The notes beneath the pieces are model-generated. The model worked only from the letters and a program-made list of their open reading frames with translations, was not told where the DNA came from and searched no databases. 64,000 bases of DNA from Chitinophaga pendula (lineage in GTDB: Bacteria > Bacteroidota > Bacteroidia > Chitinophagales > Chitinophagaceae): assembly GCF_020386615.1 (NCBI RefSeq), contig NZ_CP077769.1:6125501-6189500 (forward strand). The letters run 5' to 3'. The position numbers and the translations under genes were made by a program. This document shows positions 18,346 through 27,035 of this stretch, in pieces. How positions within the stretch are numbered: the stretch's first letter is position 1; each line of letters begins with the position of its first letter.

Positions 18346-19497
18346 TCATTCCACCCTGGAGCCCATAATGGCGATACACATCCCCATCACAGCTATAATG
18401 GAAAAAGATACCATCAGGTTGGTAGCCTCCGACACAAAACCTATCAGCGGCGGCCCCATTAAGAAACCCAGGTAACCAATAGTAGATACCGTTGCCAACG
18501 CCATACCCGGGGAAAGCTTTTTGGACTTCCCGGCCCCACTGTATACCAGCGGTACTACCGCAGATACCCCCGCACCCACTAACAGAAATCCAAATATGGC
18601 ACTATAGAAATAAGGAAAACATACCGCGATCAACAAGCCACCAGCAGTGAAAGCCCCACTGAACTGCAACATCCTCCGGCGTCCCAGTTTAGTGGTCAGA
18701 AAATCTGCAATAAACCGGAAACCAGCCATCGTACTCATAAAGGCCGCATATCCCACACCCGACATACCATCCGGTACCATTACTACCTTCTTGAAATAAA
18801 CACCACTCCAGTCAAACATAGCCCCCTCACAGATCATCGAACAAAAAGCAATGATCCCTAATATCATCAACAGACCATCCGGACGGGCAAACATCGCCTT
18901 CCGCTCCTGCGGCGCCGAATCATGTGCCACCACATGCCGTATACTACTAACTACTATAATCCACGCAATCGCCGTGATCAACAGAAAATGCTGGTAAGGT
19001 GCCACCCTCCCCGCTCCCATCGCAGCACCTATGGCCGCCCCGGTAAATCCGGCCAGACTCCACAAACCGTGAAAGGATGCCATTATAGATCGGTTATACA
19101 TCTTCTCCACCGCTACCGCCTGCGTATTAACGGATATGTTCGCCAAACTACCCACAAACCCAAAGGTCAGCAGACAGCCAAACAACTGCCAGGAAGCCTG
19201 CACCAACCCCAATGTCGGCAACAAAGCCGCGTATAGTAAGGCCGTCACCATCAACACCTGCCGGCTCCCAAATCGGCTTACCAACCATCCCGCTACCGGC
19301 ATCGATATCAACGAACCTATCGGCAACGCCAACAATATCCCTCCCAGTCCTCCATCAGACAAATGCAGGGATTGCTGTATCGCAGGTATACGCGAAGCCC
19401 AGCTCGAAAAGCAAAGCCCCGTCAAAAAGAAGAGGGCACTCACCGCTATACGCGCCGCCCGTTTAGACGAATTGTCCAATGTCAACTCCTGGATCAT
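18346..19497 (-). CDS. Major facilitator superfamily transporter
   Basis: The 383-residue protein has about twelve hydrophobic segments and MFS signatures, including GSLISMPVAGWLVSRFGSRQV between helices 2 and 3. The N-terminal sequence FSSWASRIPAIQQSLHLSDGGLG resembles the YbjJ/fucose-permease-like branch. The substrate is not determined. It is 32 bases downstream of a DeoR-family regulator on the same strand, so the two form an operon. The divergent nucleotidase gene hints at sugar or nucleoside traffic, which is inference only. Confidence 0.85.
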   Translation of the reverse strand: MIQELTLDNSSKRAARIAVSALFFLTGLCFSSWASRIPAIQQSLHLSDGGLGGILLALPIGSLISMPVAGWLVSRFGSRQVLMVTALLYAALLPTLGLVQASWQLFGCLLTFGFVGSLANISVNTQAVAVEKMYNRSIMASFHGLWSLAGFTGAAIGAAMGAGRVAPYQHFLLITAIAWIIVVSSIRHVVAHDSAPQERKAMFARPDGLLMILGIIAFCSMICEGAMFDWSGVYFKKVVMVPDGMSGVGYAAFMSTMAGFRFIADFLTTKLGRRRMLQFSGAFTAGGLLIAVCFPYFYSAIFGFLLVGAGVSAVVPLVYSGAGKSKKLSPGMALATVSTIGYLGFLMGPPLIGFVSEATNLMVSFSIIAVMGMCIAIMGSRVE

Positions 19498-19529
19498 TTA
19501 TATTGTACTGTTAATTAACGCTTGATACA

Positions 19530-20276
19530 TCATATCACCTTGATGCCCATATTGATGTAAGGCTGTAATATCGCTTCCTGTGGCCTATCTGTAATAATAG
19601 TATCCAATGCCGTAATATCACACACCCGGTACGGCTCCGCAGTACCTACCTTATCCGTCGTAGACAAAGCAATCACCCGGTTGGCCGCCTGCACCATCGT
19701 CGACTTCACCTCCGCCTCCTCCATATCAGGCCCCGTCACCCCTACCTCCGTATGCAAACTGCAGATCCCCAGAAAACAAATATCCGCCCGCACTTTCTGC
19801 AACATCCGGATGGAATCCATACCCGCCGTCACCTGCGAATTCTTAAATATGCGCCCTCCCGTCAATATCACCTCCGTACTCGGATGATCGATCAGCTGCA
19901 TCGCAATAGGCACATTGTTAGTCACCACCGTCAGCTTCAAATGCGGCGGAAACAACTTGACCAATGTATAGGTCGATGTCCCCCCGTCCAATATGATCGT
20001 CTGCCCATCATGCAAAAAAGACAAGGCCTTCGCAGCAATCGTCTTTTTATCATCTTCATGTAATTGTATACGCTCCTTAAAAGAAAACGGGTTAGGAGAA
20101 TGTGGGATCGCCCCTCCCCTCACCTTTATTAACAGCCCATTCTGCGCCAGCACATCCAGATCCCTCCGGACCGTATCCTCCGATACCTGTAAAGCATCGC
20201 TCAATTCCGCATGCAACACCTTCTGGTCCTCTTTCAACTTCCGCAAAATGTAATCCAGCCGTTCTTCTTTCAGCAT
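19530..20276 (-). CDS. DeoR/GlpR-family transcriptional regulator
   Basis: The 248-residue protein has an N-terminal DeoR helix-turn-helix (residues 6-57, with VLHAELSDALQVSEDTVRRDLDVLAQNGLLIKVRGGAI). A DeoR C-terminal sensor domain follows (about 75-235), with TIILDGGTSTYTLVKL and a CFLGICSLHTEVGVT segment. Family members are usually repressors released by phosphorylated sugars. It lies upstream of the MFS gene and is divergent from the nucleotidase gene. The 95 bases between them carry several related inverted motifs. Confidence 0.9.
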   Translation of the reverse strand: MLKEERLDYILRKLKEDQKVLHAELSDALQVSEDTVRRDLDVLAQNGLLIKVRGGAIPHSPNPFSFKERIQLHEDDKKTIAAKALSFLHDGQTIILDGGTSTYTLVKLFPPHLKLTVVTNNVPIAMQLIDHPSTEVILTGGRIFKNSQVTAGMDSIRMLQKVRADICFLGICSLHTEVGVTGPDMEEAEVKSTMVQAANRVIALSTTDKVGTAEPYRVCDITALDTIITDRPQEAILQPYINMGIKVI

Positions 20277-20280
20277 AATC

Positions 20281-20373
20281 TTGCAATTTTATGCGAAGTT
20301 ATGAAATATTTTGCAACATAAACGCAGGTAAACATAAATAAAAAGCATAACTTTGCAATAAATCGCAAAATAT
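20281..20373. promoter_or_regulatory. Operator-like cluster and promoter between deoR and the nucleotidase gene
   Basis: Two interlocked inverted repeats are visible: TGCGAAGTTATG (20292-20303) with CATAACTTTGCA (20346-20357), 11 of 12 positions; and ATATTTTGCAA (20306-20316) with TCGCAAAATAT (20363-20373), 10 of 11. All share a TTGC(A/G)AA-like core. A TAACTTTG -7 element (20348-20355, plus strand) overlaps the second arm. Binding there would block both divergent promoters. The DeoR protein is the obvious candidate ligand, by inference. Confidence 0.55.
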
Positions 20374-20932
20374 GGCAAGAATTGTTATAGACATGGATGG
20401 AGTGATGGCTGATACAACCCAACAATATATAGATTGGTATGCTGCCAGATACGGCGTAACAGTAGAACGTAACTCCCTGAACGGCAAACCCGAAACAACC
20501 GGTTTCCCCCAGGAAGGTATCGTACCCGGCTTTTTACACACGCCCGGCTTCTTCAGAACATCCCCCATAATGGCAGATAGTCAGGAGGTAATCCGGGAAC
20601 TGGTTAAAAAATATGAGGTATTTATCGTTTCCGCCGCTACAGAATTCCCGAAATCACTGGAAGAAAAATTAGCCTGGCTCAATGAACACTTCCCGTTCAT
20701 CAGCTGGCATAACATCGTATTCTGTGGATCCAAGACCATCGTGCAGGCAGACTACATGATAGACGATCACATTAAGAACCTCAGCGCCTTCAATGGCGAA
20801 GCCCTCATGTTCACTGCCCCTCACAACATATACGTGGAAGGATACAAACGTATCAACTCCTGGCGGGAAGCAGGCGACCTGCTGCTGAACAACACCCCTG
20901 CTATACATACGCTCGAACCCTCCGCTGCCTGA
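20372..20932 (+). CDS. 5'(3')-deoxyribonucleotidase (NT5C family)
   Basis: The 186-residue HAD-superfamily phosphatase removes phosphate from deoxyribonucleotides. Motif I is IDMDGVMADT (both Asp present). A VSAA(T) motif II-like Ser/Thr follows in FIVSAATEFPKS, then the conserved Lys region, and motif IV appears as DYMIDDHIKNL. The length and the order DGVMAD to DDHIKN fit the NT5C family found in many Bacteroidota. The ATG at 20372 lies only 16 bases after a TAACTTTG promoter element, giving a very short leader. Confidence 0.88.
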   Translation: MARIVIDMDGVMADTTQQYIDWYAARYGVTVERNSLNGKPETTGFPQEGIVPGFLHTPGFFRTSPIMADSQEVIRELVKKYEVFIVSAATEFPKSLEEKLAWLNEHFPFISWHNIVFCGSKTIVQADYMIDDHIKNLSAFNGEALMFTAPHNIYVEGYKRINSWREAGDLLLNNTPAIHTLEPSAA

Positions 20933-21085
20933 TAGCATCCGGATAACAAACAATAACTGGTGACCGCGGATGACACCAACCCTCTTCCGGGCTTGTTTCG
21001 CACGGCCGTTGCGAAACAAACCGCCTATCACCCCCTCATCTCCATCCGCCACTCACTACCCAGTAAAATGGACGACCTTGATCGT

Positions 21086-21607
21086 CTACCAATTGATTCC
21101 CAACTGCTGAATACCAGCCCGGTTGTTAATACTGTTGTAAGGATAATACGCCATATCCGTTACCAATCCCTCCCGTACGGGCAACAACCACATCCGCAAT
21201 TGCTTCTCCTCATACATCTCACTGCTCAATATCGGCTGATACACCTGCCGGGACCATAACAACGGCGGCGATATCACACCTCGCTCATCCACATAATGTT
21301 TCAACCACTCTCCCCGGTGCCCCCTCACTTCCCGCTCCAATCGCGCATAAATAGCACAACTCAGATTACTCACAAACGCGTCCCGCCACAAAGGCAACGG
21401 CATCTCCACCCGCTGGACTAACAACTCCAATACACCCGGCGTAATATCATACGCCCCCACCTTGATCTGACGACTCCGGATCGCACGGTTCAATTCCTTC
21501 GCAATAATGCTGACATAACGCTTATGCGTCAACAAATGTGGCGCACCCGCCAATTCCAGACGCAAATAGCCAGTATCCGTACCAATGAATGGATCTCGCT
21601 TTCTCAT
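21086..21607 (-). CDS. Degenerate RAYT-like (Y1 transposase-derived) protein
   Basis: From the ATG at 21607 the protein is 173 residues; an upstream ATG at 21652 adds 15. The C-terminal stretch LPVREGLVTDMAYYPYNSI matches the conserved 'NPV..GLV..P.DY.YSS' ending of REP-associated tyrosine transposases. The preceding part (about residues 20-70) has the length and pattern of the Y1 fold. However, the strand that should carry the His-x-His metal site reads VGAYDITPGVLELLVQ and has no histidines, so it should not cut DNA. It may be a domesticated or decaying transposase. No matching REP hairpins were recognised nearby. Confidence 0.5.
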   Translation of the reverse strand: MRKRDPFIGTDTGYLRLELAGAPHLLTHKRYVSIIAKELNRAIRSRQIKVGAYDITPGVLELLVQRVEMPLPLWRDAFVSNLSCAIYARLEREVRGHRGEWLKHYVDERGVISPPLLWSRQVYQPILSSEMYEEKQLRMWLLPVREGLVTDMAYYPYNSINNRAGIQQLGINW

Positions 21608-21652
21608 ACTTTTTATTTTTTGATGGTTAATTATATACTTGGGGTTACTCAT

Positions 21653-22174
21653 CTGCTATCGATTTTTAAAAAAGTGATTATCCTGTTAACAGACTTTAAT
21701 TGTTTTGGGGACATTTATCACAAGCTGATATCATTCCTTTTAGCAAATTAACTTATCATCATTCACGTGGTCAAATGCCAATGAGGTATGCTCAGGTGAT
21801 GGAGCAAATATAAAAGGATTAATGACACAAAACAAAAACTTATAAGATATATAATTGCTGAATATCAATATGATAATAGGGTTATCATACTTATAATGGT
21901 GGTAATGATTAACAAGCAGTAACACTATCTTTCGTGAATGATCCAGGCAGTAAGTAAGGGAAATGATTAGGTATTAACAACAAAACAAACACAGTAAAAA
22001 AACAATAGATCAGTAGAAAAGAGAAGATGAAAAACAGAGAAGAAAAATGATACGGTTTATTTCAATTTGCAACAAAGGGAACTGTGATTAGCGGTGGTGG
22101 GGGCGCCCTCGATCTTACTAGGTAGGAAATAAAAAAAATGCGGATGGTAGGAGAAGTTAACAGTTGGATAGCTT
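21653..22174. other. AT-rich intergenic stretch
   Basis: No convincing gene is seen. The region is visibly AT-rich compared with the flanking housekeeping genes and holds only short, unsupported frames. It separates the RAYT-like gene from a small orphan gene and belongs to the accessory patch at about 21-23.7 kb. Confidence 0.5.
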
Positions 22175-22468
22175 TTACCGAGGCTTACGATATTTGCTAC
22201 AATACTCCCACATCGTCTCATACACCTCATCAAATACGGCAATGATCTTTTCCCGCTCCGCATTACTCAGCGCAGGCACTAACTTACCCTTGCCCGATGT
22301 CGTCCGGTCTATCGCCTTCATCTTCCGGTAAAATGTAGGAATACTCCACGAACATTCCTCACATACCCGGTCCCTGAACTCTATCGGACAATTGAACAAC
22401 TGGTTGTGCAGATCATGCAGCATGTTTACAAACGGTAAGTTTGGGGGAAGCTTTCTCTTCATAGACAT
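22175..22468 (-). CDS. Small protein of unknown function (97 aa)
   Basis: I do not recognise this family. The 97-residue product is basic and predicted to be mostly helical, with CEECSWSIPTFYRKMKAIDR suggesting a helix-turn-helix-like segment (about residues 35-55) and a second helical part (SNAEREKIIAVFDEVYETMWEYC). It has no signal peptide or membrane segment. A TACATTTG element (22539-22546, minus strand), fitting TAnnTTTG, lies about 70 bases upstream and supports expression. It may be a DNA-binding accessory protein. Confidence 0.5.
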   Translation of the reverse strand: MSMKRKLPPNLPFVNMLHDLHNQLFNCPIEFRDRVCEECSWSIPTFYRKMKAIDRTTSGKGKLVPALSNAEREKIIAVFDEVYETMWEYCSKYRKPR

Positions 22469-22883
22469 TTGCTTTTTAGTCGTTGATTTATTTGTCGGCG
22501 TTAATTATTGATATCCTTATTTTCATTCAGAATGTAAGCAAATGTATTTATAATAAATCGAGTATGCTAATTTTTGTTTACCATTATCAACATATATAAA
22601 CAGCCTGTATCCCGGTCAGGACAAGGGATTTCATTACATACTAATGAAACGTCCACTTTTTTTATCATTTTTTTTGTTGATAGTGTCTCAACGACACCTT
22701 ATTTAGACATTCCCCATGCTATAACCCCGCAGTTGCAAATATACTTCAGCCACATACAGGCAAAGATTTCAGCCCTACAGACAAATGATTTTTTTTTGTT
22801 CAATTTGAGTTGAAAAATTCATTAAATGATAAACAAATTATTATATTGTATAAATAGCGCGGATATAAATAAAACAAATTATA
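22469..22883. other. AT-rich intergenic stretch between divergent genes
   Basis: This 415-base region separates the 97-aa gene (minus) from the double-HTH regulator (plus). It contains a TACATTTG promoter element for the minus gene at 22539-22546. A 79-codon plus-strand frame (22574-22813) has composition unlike a real protein and is not called. Confidence 0.5.
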
Positions 22884-23498
22884 ATGCAGGCTAGGTTTAT
22901 ACATATGGGGCAGCGACTAAAACTGATCCTGAAACAAAAAAAGATCAAAATTGTGGAGTTTGCAGCAATGGCAGGCTTCACCAACCAAATAGCTCACTAT
23001 CACCTCCGTAAAAGTGATATGAAAAGAAGTACCCTGGAAAAGTTCTGTAACCTCATCGGCATCACCACCGACGAATTCTTCGACTGGAAAGGAGTAGCAG
23101 CAGGCCGCACCGACAACAATAATAATATCCATCACGGACAACGACTGCAAGAACTCATCTCCGAAAGAGGCCTCAACAAAACACGACTCGCCCGGCGCCT
23201 CGGCATGAGCAGACGCACCATGTACAACCTCTTCGACAAAGAAATCTTCTCACCAGAAGAACTCGAACGAGCCGTCCGATCACTCGAAACAAGCGTCACC
23301 GCATTCCTCCGACCAGGTACAGCCGAAGAATCCCGACAAGCAGAAAGTGACGAAATGATGGCCATGAGAGAAAAATATTATAAACTGCTCGAAGAACACA
23401 ACCAACTACTCAAAAACCATAGCGCACTAAAAGAAACACTCGAACAAGTAAAAAAAGATATAGTACAACTCCGGAAACAAATACGCACCAAAAAATAA
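22884..23498 (+). CDS. Transcriptional regulator with two HTH domains and a coiled coil
   Basis: The 204-residue protein appears to have two XRE-like helix-turn-helix domains. The first is at about 8-65 (GQRLKLILKQKKIKIVEFAAMAGFTNQIAHYHLRK). The second is at about 85-140 (GQRLQELISERGLNKTRLARRLGMSRRTMYNLFD). A C-terminal coiled coil follows at about 155-200, rich in Leu/Glu/Lys heptads. The repeated GQRL..L start suggests internal duplication. An alternative start is the ATG at 22905. It lies in an AT-rich accessory patch and has no obvious target operon. Confidence 0.75.
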   Translation: MQARFIHMGQRLKLILKQKKIKIVEFAAMAGFTNQIAHYHLRKSDMKRSTLEKFCNLIGITTDEFFDWKGVAAGRTDNNNNIHHGQRLQELISERGLNKTRLARRLGMSRRTMYNLFDKEIFSPEELERAVRSLETSVTAFLRPGTAEESRQAESDEMMAMREKYYKLLEEHNQLLKNHSALKETLEQVKKDIVQLRKQIRTKK

Positions 23499-23698
23499 TC
23501 CCAACAAAGAACAAACCCCTATAATATCAAACCCGCAGACCATCTCAAATAATAGCTAACCCCGGTTCACACAACTCATACATAACAAAAGAACCCCACA
23601 GCTGTTGATCGCTGCACACCAGCTTGTAGACCCATGATCCCATCATTAAATGGTATCCACCCCTCCTATTTTTCTTCGCTAACTAAATTTTTCTTTTT

Positions 23699-23718
23699 AA
23701 AACTAAATAATTAGTTTT
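23699..23718. promoter_or_regulatory. Inverted repeat before the TPR gene
   Basis: AAAACTAA and TTAGTTTT form a perfect inverted repeat around ATAA. A further AACTAAAT half-site lies about 21 bases upstream, one pattern of helical-turn-spaced sites. It is 17 bases before the TPR gene start and could be an operator. It lacks the GC content of a terminator. Confidence 0.35.
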
Positions 23719-23734
23719 ACTGAAATCTTTTGCC

Positions 23735-24871
23735 ATGCACCTGATTCGCCTGATCCTGCTAGCCATACTCCCAGCCACCACCATCGCTCAACAAACACCT
23801 TCGTTCAGCAAAGCCATCGTCGTCGACTATCTCCAACAACAACAATACGACGAAGCTATCCTATATATTAATAACACCACCACCACAAAAGATCCCACCA
23901 CACTCTCCCTGCTTGGATATACCTACAACCTCTCCGGCAAGCCCGACCAAGCCGCAGCCGCCTATAACCAATGGCTGCAGATTGATAGTAGCGCCATACT
24001 ACCGCACCTGCAACTCGCTACTATATATATACAACAGGATAAACCCGCTCTGGCCATCCCACATTATCGTCAACTCATCTCCCTCCAACCCGATAAAGCC
24101 ATCCACTACCGGCAACTCGCATTTGCATACAGCAATACCCGCCAGCACGATACTGCATTTGTATACCTGAGCAAAGCCTATACGCTCAACCCTTCAGACC
24201 CCAAAGTAGTATCCCGCTTAGGAGAAGAATGGGTAGAACGCAAACAATACACCACCGCAGATAGCATACTCCTGCCCTATCTCAGTAAAGACTCCATGAA
24301 CGCATTTGTCCTTATACCCGCCATACGATCCGCCTACTTTCAGAAACATTACCTAAGAACCATCCAGCTGGGCCAACGGCTGATGGAACAGAACCTCACC
24401 GCTCCTTCCGCCATGATGTATGTCGCTGCCGCCTGTTTCAACAGCGCGCGGTTTGATGAATGCATCCGTGTCAATGAGTATATGACAAGCCGGCAAGCAG
24501 CCCTCGAAGGCATCATCTACTACGCCGCACTGGCACATAACAGGTTAAAAAATTATGACCAAAGCAACCAGCTGCTCCTCCTCTGTATCAATATGGCCAA
24601 ATCAAAAAGCCTCGAGGAATATTACGCAGCCATGGCCGGCAACTACGAATTGTTAAAACAATACAAACAGGCAGCCGCCAATTACGACACGTCCTTCTTC
24701 CTGTCTCACGAGCCCTTGCGCCAATATAGCCTCGGCCGCATGTACGAGTCCCGCCTGCAGAATAAAACAATAGCAAACAAATACTATAAAAAATACCTGC
24801 GGCTGGCAAAACCCAAAGACGAAGAAGAACAGGCTATATACAAATATGTGCAGGCCGTAGCCGGGCAATAG
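23735..24871 (+). CDS. Secreted tetratricopeptide-repeat protein
   Basis: The 378-residue protein has a signal peptide (MHLIRLILLAILPATTIAQ). About eight TPR-like helical pairs follow, for example YDEAILYINN, PDQAAAAYNQWLQIDSS and PALAIPHYRQLISLQPDKAIHYRQLAFAYS. TPR arrays mediate protein-protein contacts. No catalytic domain is visible. It is monocistronic, with acs 120 bases downstream on the same strand. Confidence 0.75.
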   Translation: MHLIRLILLAILPATTIAQQTPSFSKAIVVDYLQQQQYDEAILYINNTTTTKDPTTLSLLGYTYNLSGKPDQAAAAYNQWLQIDSSAILPHLQLATIYIQQDKPALAIPHYRQLISLQPDKAIHYRQLAFAYSNTRQHDTAFVYLSKAYTLNPSDPKVVSRLGEEWVERKQYTTADSILLPYLSKDSMNAFVLIPAIRSAYFQKHYLRTIQLGQRLMEQNLTAPSAMMYVAAACFNSARFDECIRVNEYMTSRQAALEGIIYYAALAHNRLKNYDQSNQLLLLCINMAKSKSLEEYYAAMAGNYELLKQYKQAAANYDTSFFLSHEPLRQYSLGRMYESRLQNKTIANKYYKKYLRLAKPKDEEEQAIYKYVQAVAGQ

Positions 24872-24994
24872 TACTTTCATCCCGCTCAACCGTCATACTG
24901 CTCACCTGTTCAACCGGAGTACTATTATTCCTCATTTATCTTTATTAAATTTAGTGCCCGTTATGAACAGTTAACAATACAAAAAGTAGCAGCT

Positions 24995-26908
24995 ATGGCT
25001 TACCCGTATCAGATCAACAACTTAGATGAGTATAAACAGGCGTATCAACAGAGCGTAATGGACCCGCAGGGCTTCTGGGCCAACGTGGCAGACCACTTCT
25101 ATTGGCGACGCAAGTGGGACAACGTCCTGGACTGGAATTTTAAAGACCCGGATGTCAAATGGTTCACCGGTGCCAAACTCAATATCACCGAAAACTGCCT
25201 CGACAGGCACCTCGGTACACTGGGTAACAAACCGGCCATCATCTGGGAACCCAACGATCCGGAAGAACGGCACCGCGTTATTACTTATCGGGACCTGTAT
25301 AATAAGGTATGCCAGTTTGCTAACGCACTGAAAAATAACGGGGTAAAAAAAGGAGACCGCATCTGCATCTACATGGGCATGATCCCCGAACTGGCCATCG
25401 CCGTACTGGCATGTGCACGTATCGGCGCCATCCACTCCGTAGTATTCGGCGGCTTTAGCGCCCAGTCCATCGCCGACCGTATCAACGACGCACAATGTAG
25501 CCTCGTGATCACCTGCGATGGCGCCTACCGCGGTGCAAAAGACATCCCCCTCAAGGCAGTCATCGACGACGCACTCATGGCCTGCCCTTCCGTTAAAAAA
25601 GTGATCGTCTGCACCCGCACCCGCACCCCTGTTAGCATGCTCAAAGGCCGCGACTCCTGGTGGGAAGACGAGATCAAACAAATAGAAACACAAGGCAACC
25701 CGCCCTGCCCAGCCGAAGAAATGGACGCAGAAGACATGCTCTTCATCCTTTACACCTCCGGCTCCACCGGTAAACCCAAAGGCGTAGTACACACCTGCGC
25801 CGGTTACATGGTATATGCCAATTACACATTCGTTAATACCTTCCAATACCAACCGGGAGAAGTATACTTCTGTACAGCAGACGTAGGCTGGATCACCGGT
25901 CATAGCTACATTGTATACGGCCCGCTCAGCGCAGGCGCCACCACTCTCATGTTCGAAGGTGTCCCCACCTGGCCCGATGCCGGACGACTCTGGGAAATCG
26001 TAGACAAGTTCCGCGTGAACATCCTCTACACAGCCCCCACCGCCATCAGAAGCCTCATGAGCTTCGGCCTCGGCCCCGTAAATCATAAAGACCTCAGCTC
26101 CCTCAGAAGACTGGGTAGCGTAGGCGAACCAATTAATGAAGAAGCCTGGCACTGGTTTAAAGATAATATCGGTAAAGGCAGATGCCCCATCGCAGACACC
26201 TGGTGGCAAACAGAAACCGGTGGCATCATGATCACACCCATCGCAGGAGTGACACCCGAAAAACCGGGCTATGCCACCCTCCCCCTACCCGGTATACAAC
26301 CCGTACTCGTCGACGAAAATGGGAAAGAACTGGAAGGCAATGGCGTCAGCGGTAACCTCTGTATCAAATTCCCATGGCCCGGTATCATCCGTACTACCTA
26401 TGGCGATCATGAACGCTGCCGGAAAACATACTTCTCCACCTACGAAAATCTCTACTTCACCGGAGATGGCTGTCTCCGCGATGAAGATGGCTACTACCGC
26501 ATCACCGGCCGTGTCGACGATGTACTCAATGTAAGCGGCCACCGCATAGGTACCGCCGAAGTGGAAAATGCCATCAACATGCACGCCGGCGTAGTAGAAA
26601 GCGCCGTAGTAGGCTATCCGCACGACATCAAAGGCCAAGGTATCTACGCCTACGTCATCAACGACCGCCTCTCCGGCGATCCCGAACTTACCAAAAGGGA
26701 TATCGCGCAAACCGTGGCTCGCATCATCGGCCCCATTGCCAAACCCGATAAGATACAGTTCGTTAGCGGCCTGCCCAAAACACGCAGCGGCAAGATCATG
26801 CGGCGCATCCTCCGCAAGATCGCAGAAGGAGATACCGAAAACCTCGGCGACACCTCCACACTGCTGGACCCTGCTGTCGTAGAAGAAATAAAACGCGGCA
26901 AACTCTAA
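24995..26908 (+). CDS. acs: Acetyl-CoA synthetase (acetate-CoA ligase)
   Basis: The 637-residue enzyme activates acetate to acetyl-CoA through acetyl-AMP. An N-terminal ACAS_N region is followed by the AMP-binding core with YTSGSTGKPKGVVHT (P-loop-like A3 motif, near residue 255). It then has DTWWQTETGG, YFTGDGCLRDEDGYYRITGRVDD, and the C-terminal SGLPKTRSGKIMRR, whose Lys is the acetylation-controlled catalytic residue. The Trp in the DTWWQTETG segment fits a small acyl pocket, so acetate is the likely substrate. Length is normal for the family (about 650). Confidence 0.95.
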   Translation: MAYPYQINNLDEYKQAYQQSVMDPQGFWANVADHFYWRRKWDNVLDWNFKDPDVKWFTGAKLNITENCLDRHLGTLGNKPAIIWEPNDPEERHRVITYRDLYNKVCQFANALKNNGVKKGDRICIYMGMIPELAIAVLACARIGAIHSVVFGGFSAQSIADRINDAQCSLVITCDGAYRGAKDIPLKAVIDDALMACPSVKKVIVCTRTRTPVSMLKGRDSWWEDEIKQIETQGNPPCPAEEMDAEDMLFILYTSGSTGKPKGVVHTCAGYMVYANYTFVNTFQYQPGEVYFCTADVGWITGHSYIVYGPLSAGATTLMFEGVPTWPDAGRLWEIVDKFRVNILYTAPTAIRSLMSFGLGPVNHKDLSSLRRLGSVGEPINEEAWHWFKDNIGKGRCPIADTWWQTETGGIMITPIAGVTPEKPGYATLPLPGIQPVLVDENGKELEGNGVSGNLCIKFPWPGIIRTTYGDHERCRKTYFSTYENLYFTGDGCLRDEDGYYRITGRVDDVLNVSGHRIGTAEVENAINMHAGVVESAVVGYPHDIKGQGIYAYVINDRLSGDPELTKRDIAQTVARIIGPIAKPDKIQFVSGLPKTRSGKIMRRILRKIAEGDTENLGDTSTLLDPAVVEEIKRGKL

Positions 26909-26936
26909 TACAGACTCATCAACCAATAGCTATACC

Positions 26937-27003
26937 GTCCGCAGGAAAGTACAGGGCCCGCCTTACAATGCGCTCCCTGTACAATGCCTGCGGACTTTTT
27001 TTT
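26937..27003 (+). terminator. Two-tier hairpin terminator after acs
   Basis: An outer stem GTCCGCAGG/CCTGCGGAC encloses an inner stem GTACAGGG/CCCTGTAC, followed by eight T residues. It begins 28 bases after the acs stop. Confidence 0.85.
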
Positions 27004-27035
27004 ACATTGCAGCTTCACTAGCTTACCATTGATGC

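Noticed and set aside
22574..22813. A 79-codon plus-strand frame in the AT-rich patch
   Set aside because: Rich in Phe, Ile and Ser from AT-rich DNA, with no protein-like pattern.
25022..26209. Long minus-strand frame (395 codons) opposite acs
   Set aside because: Antisense shadow of a highly conserved gene; it disappears as a candidate once acs is recognised.
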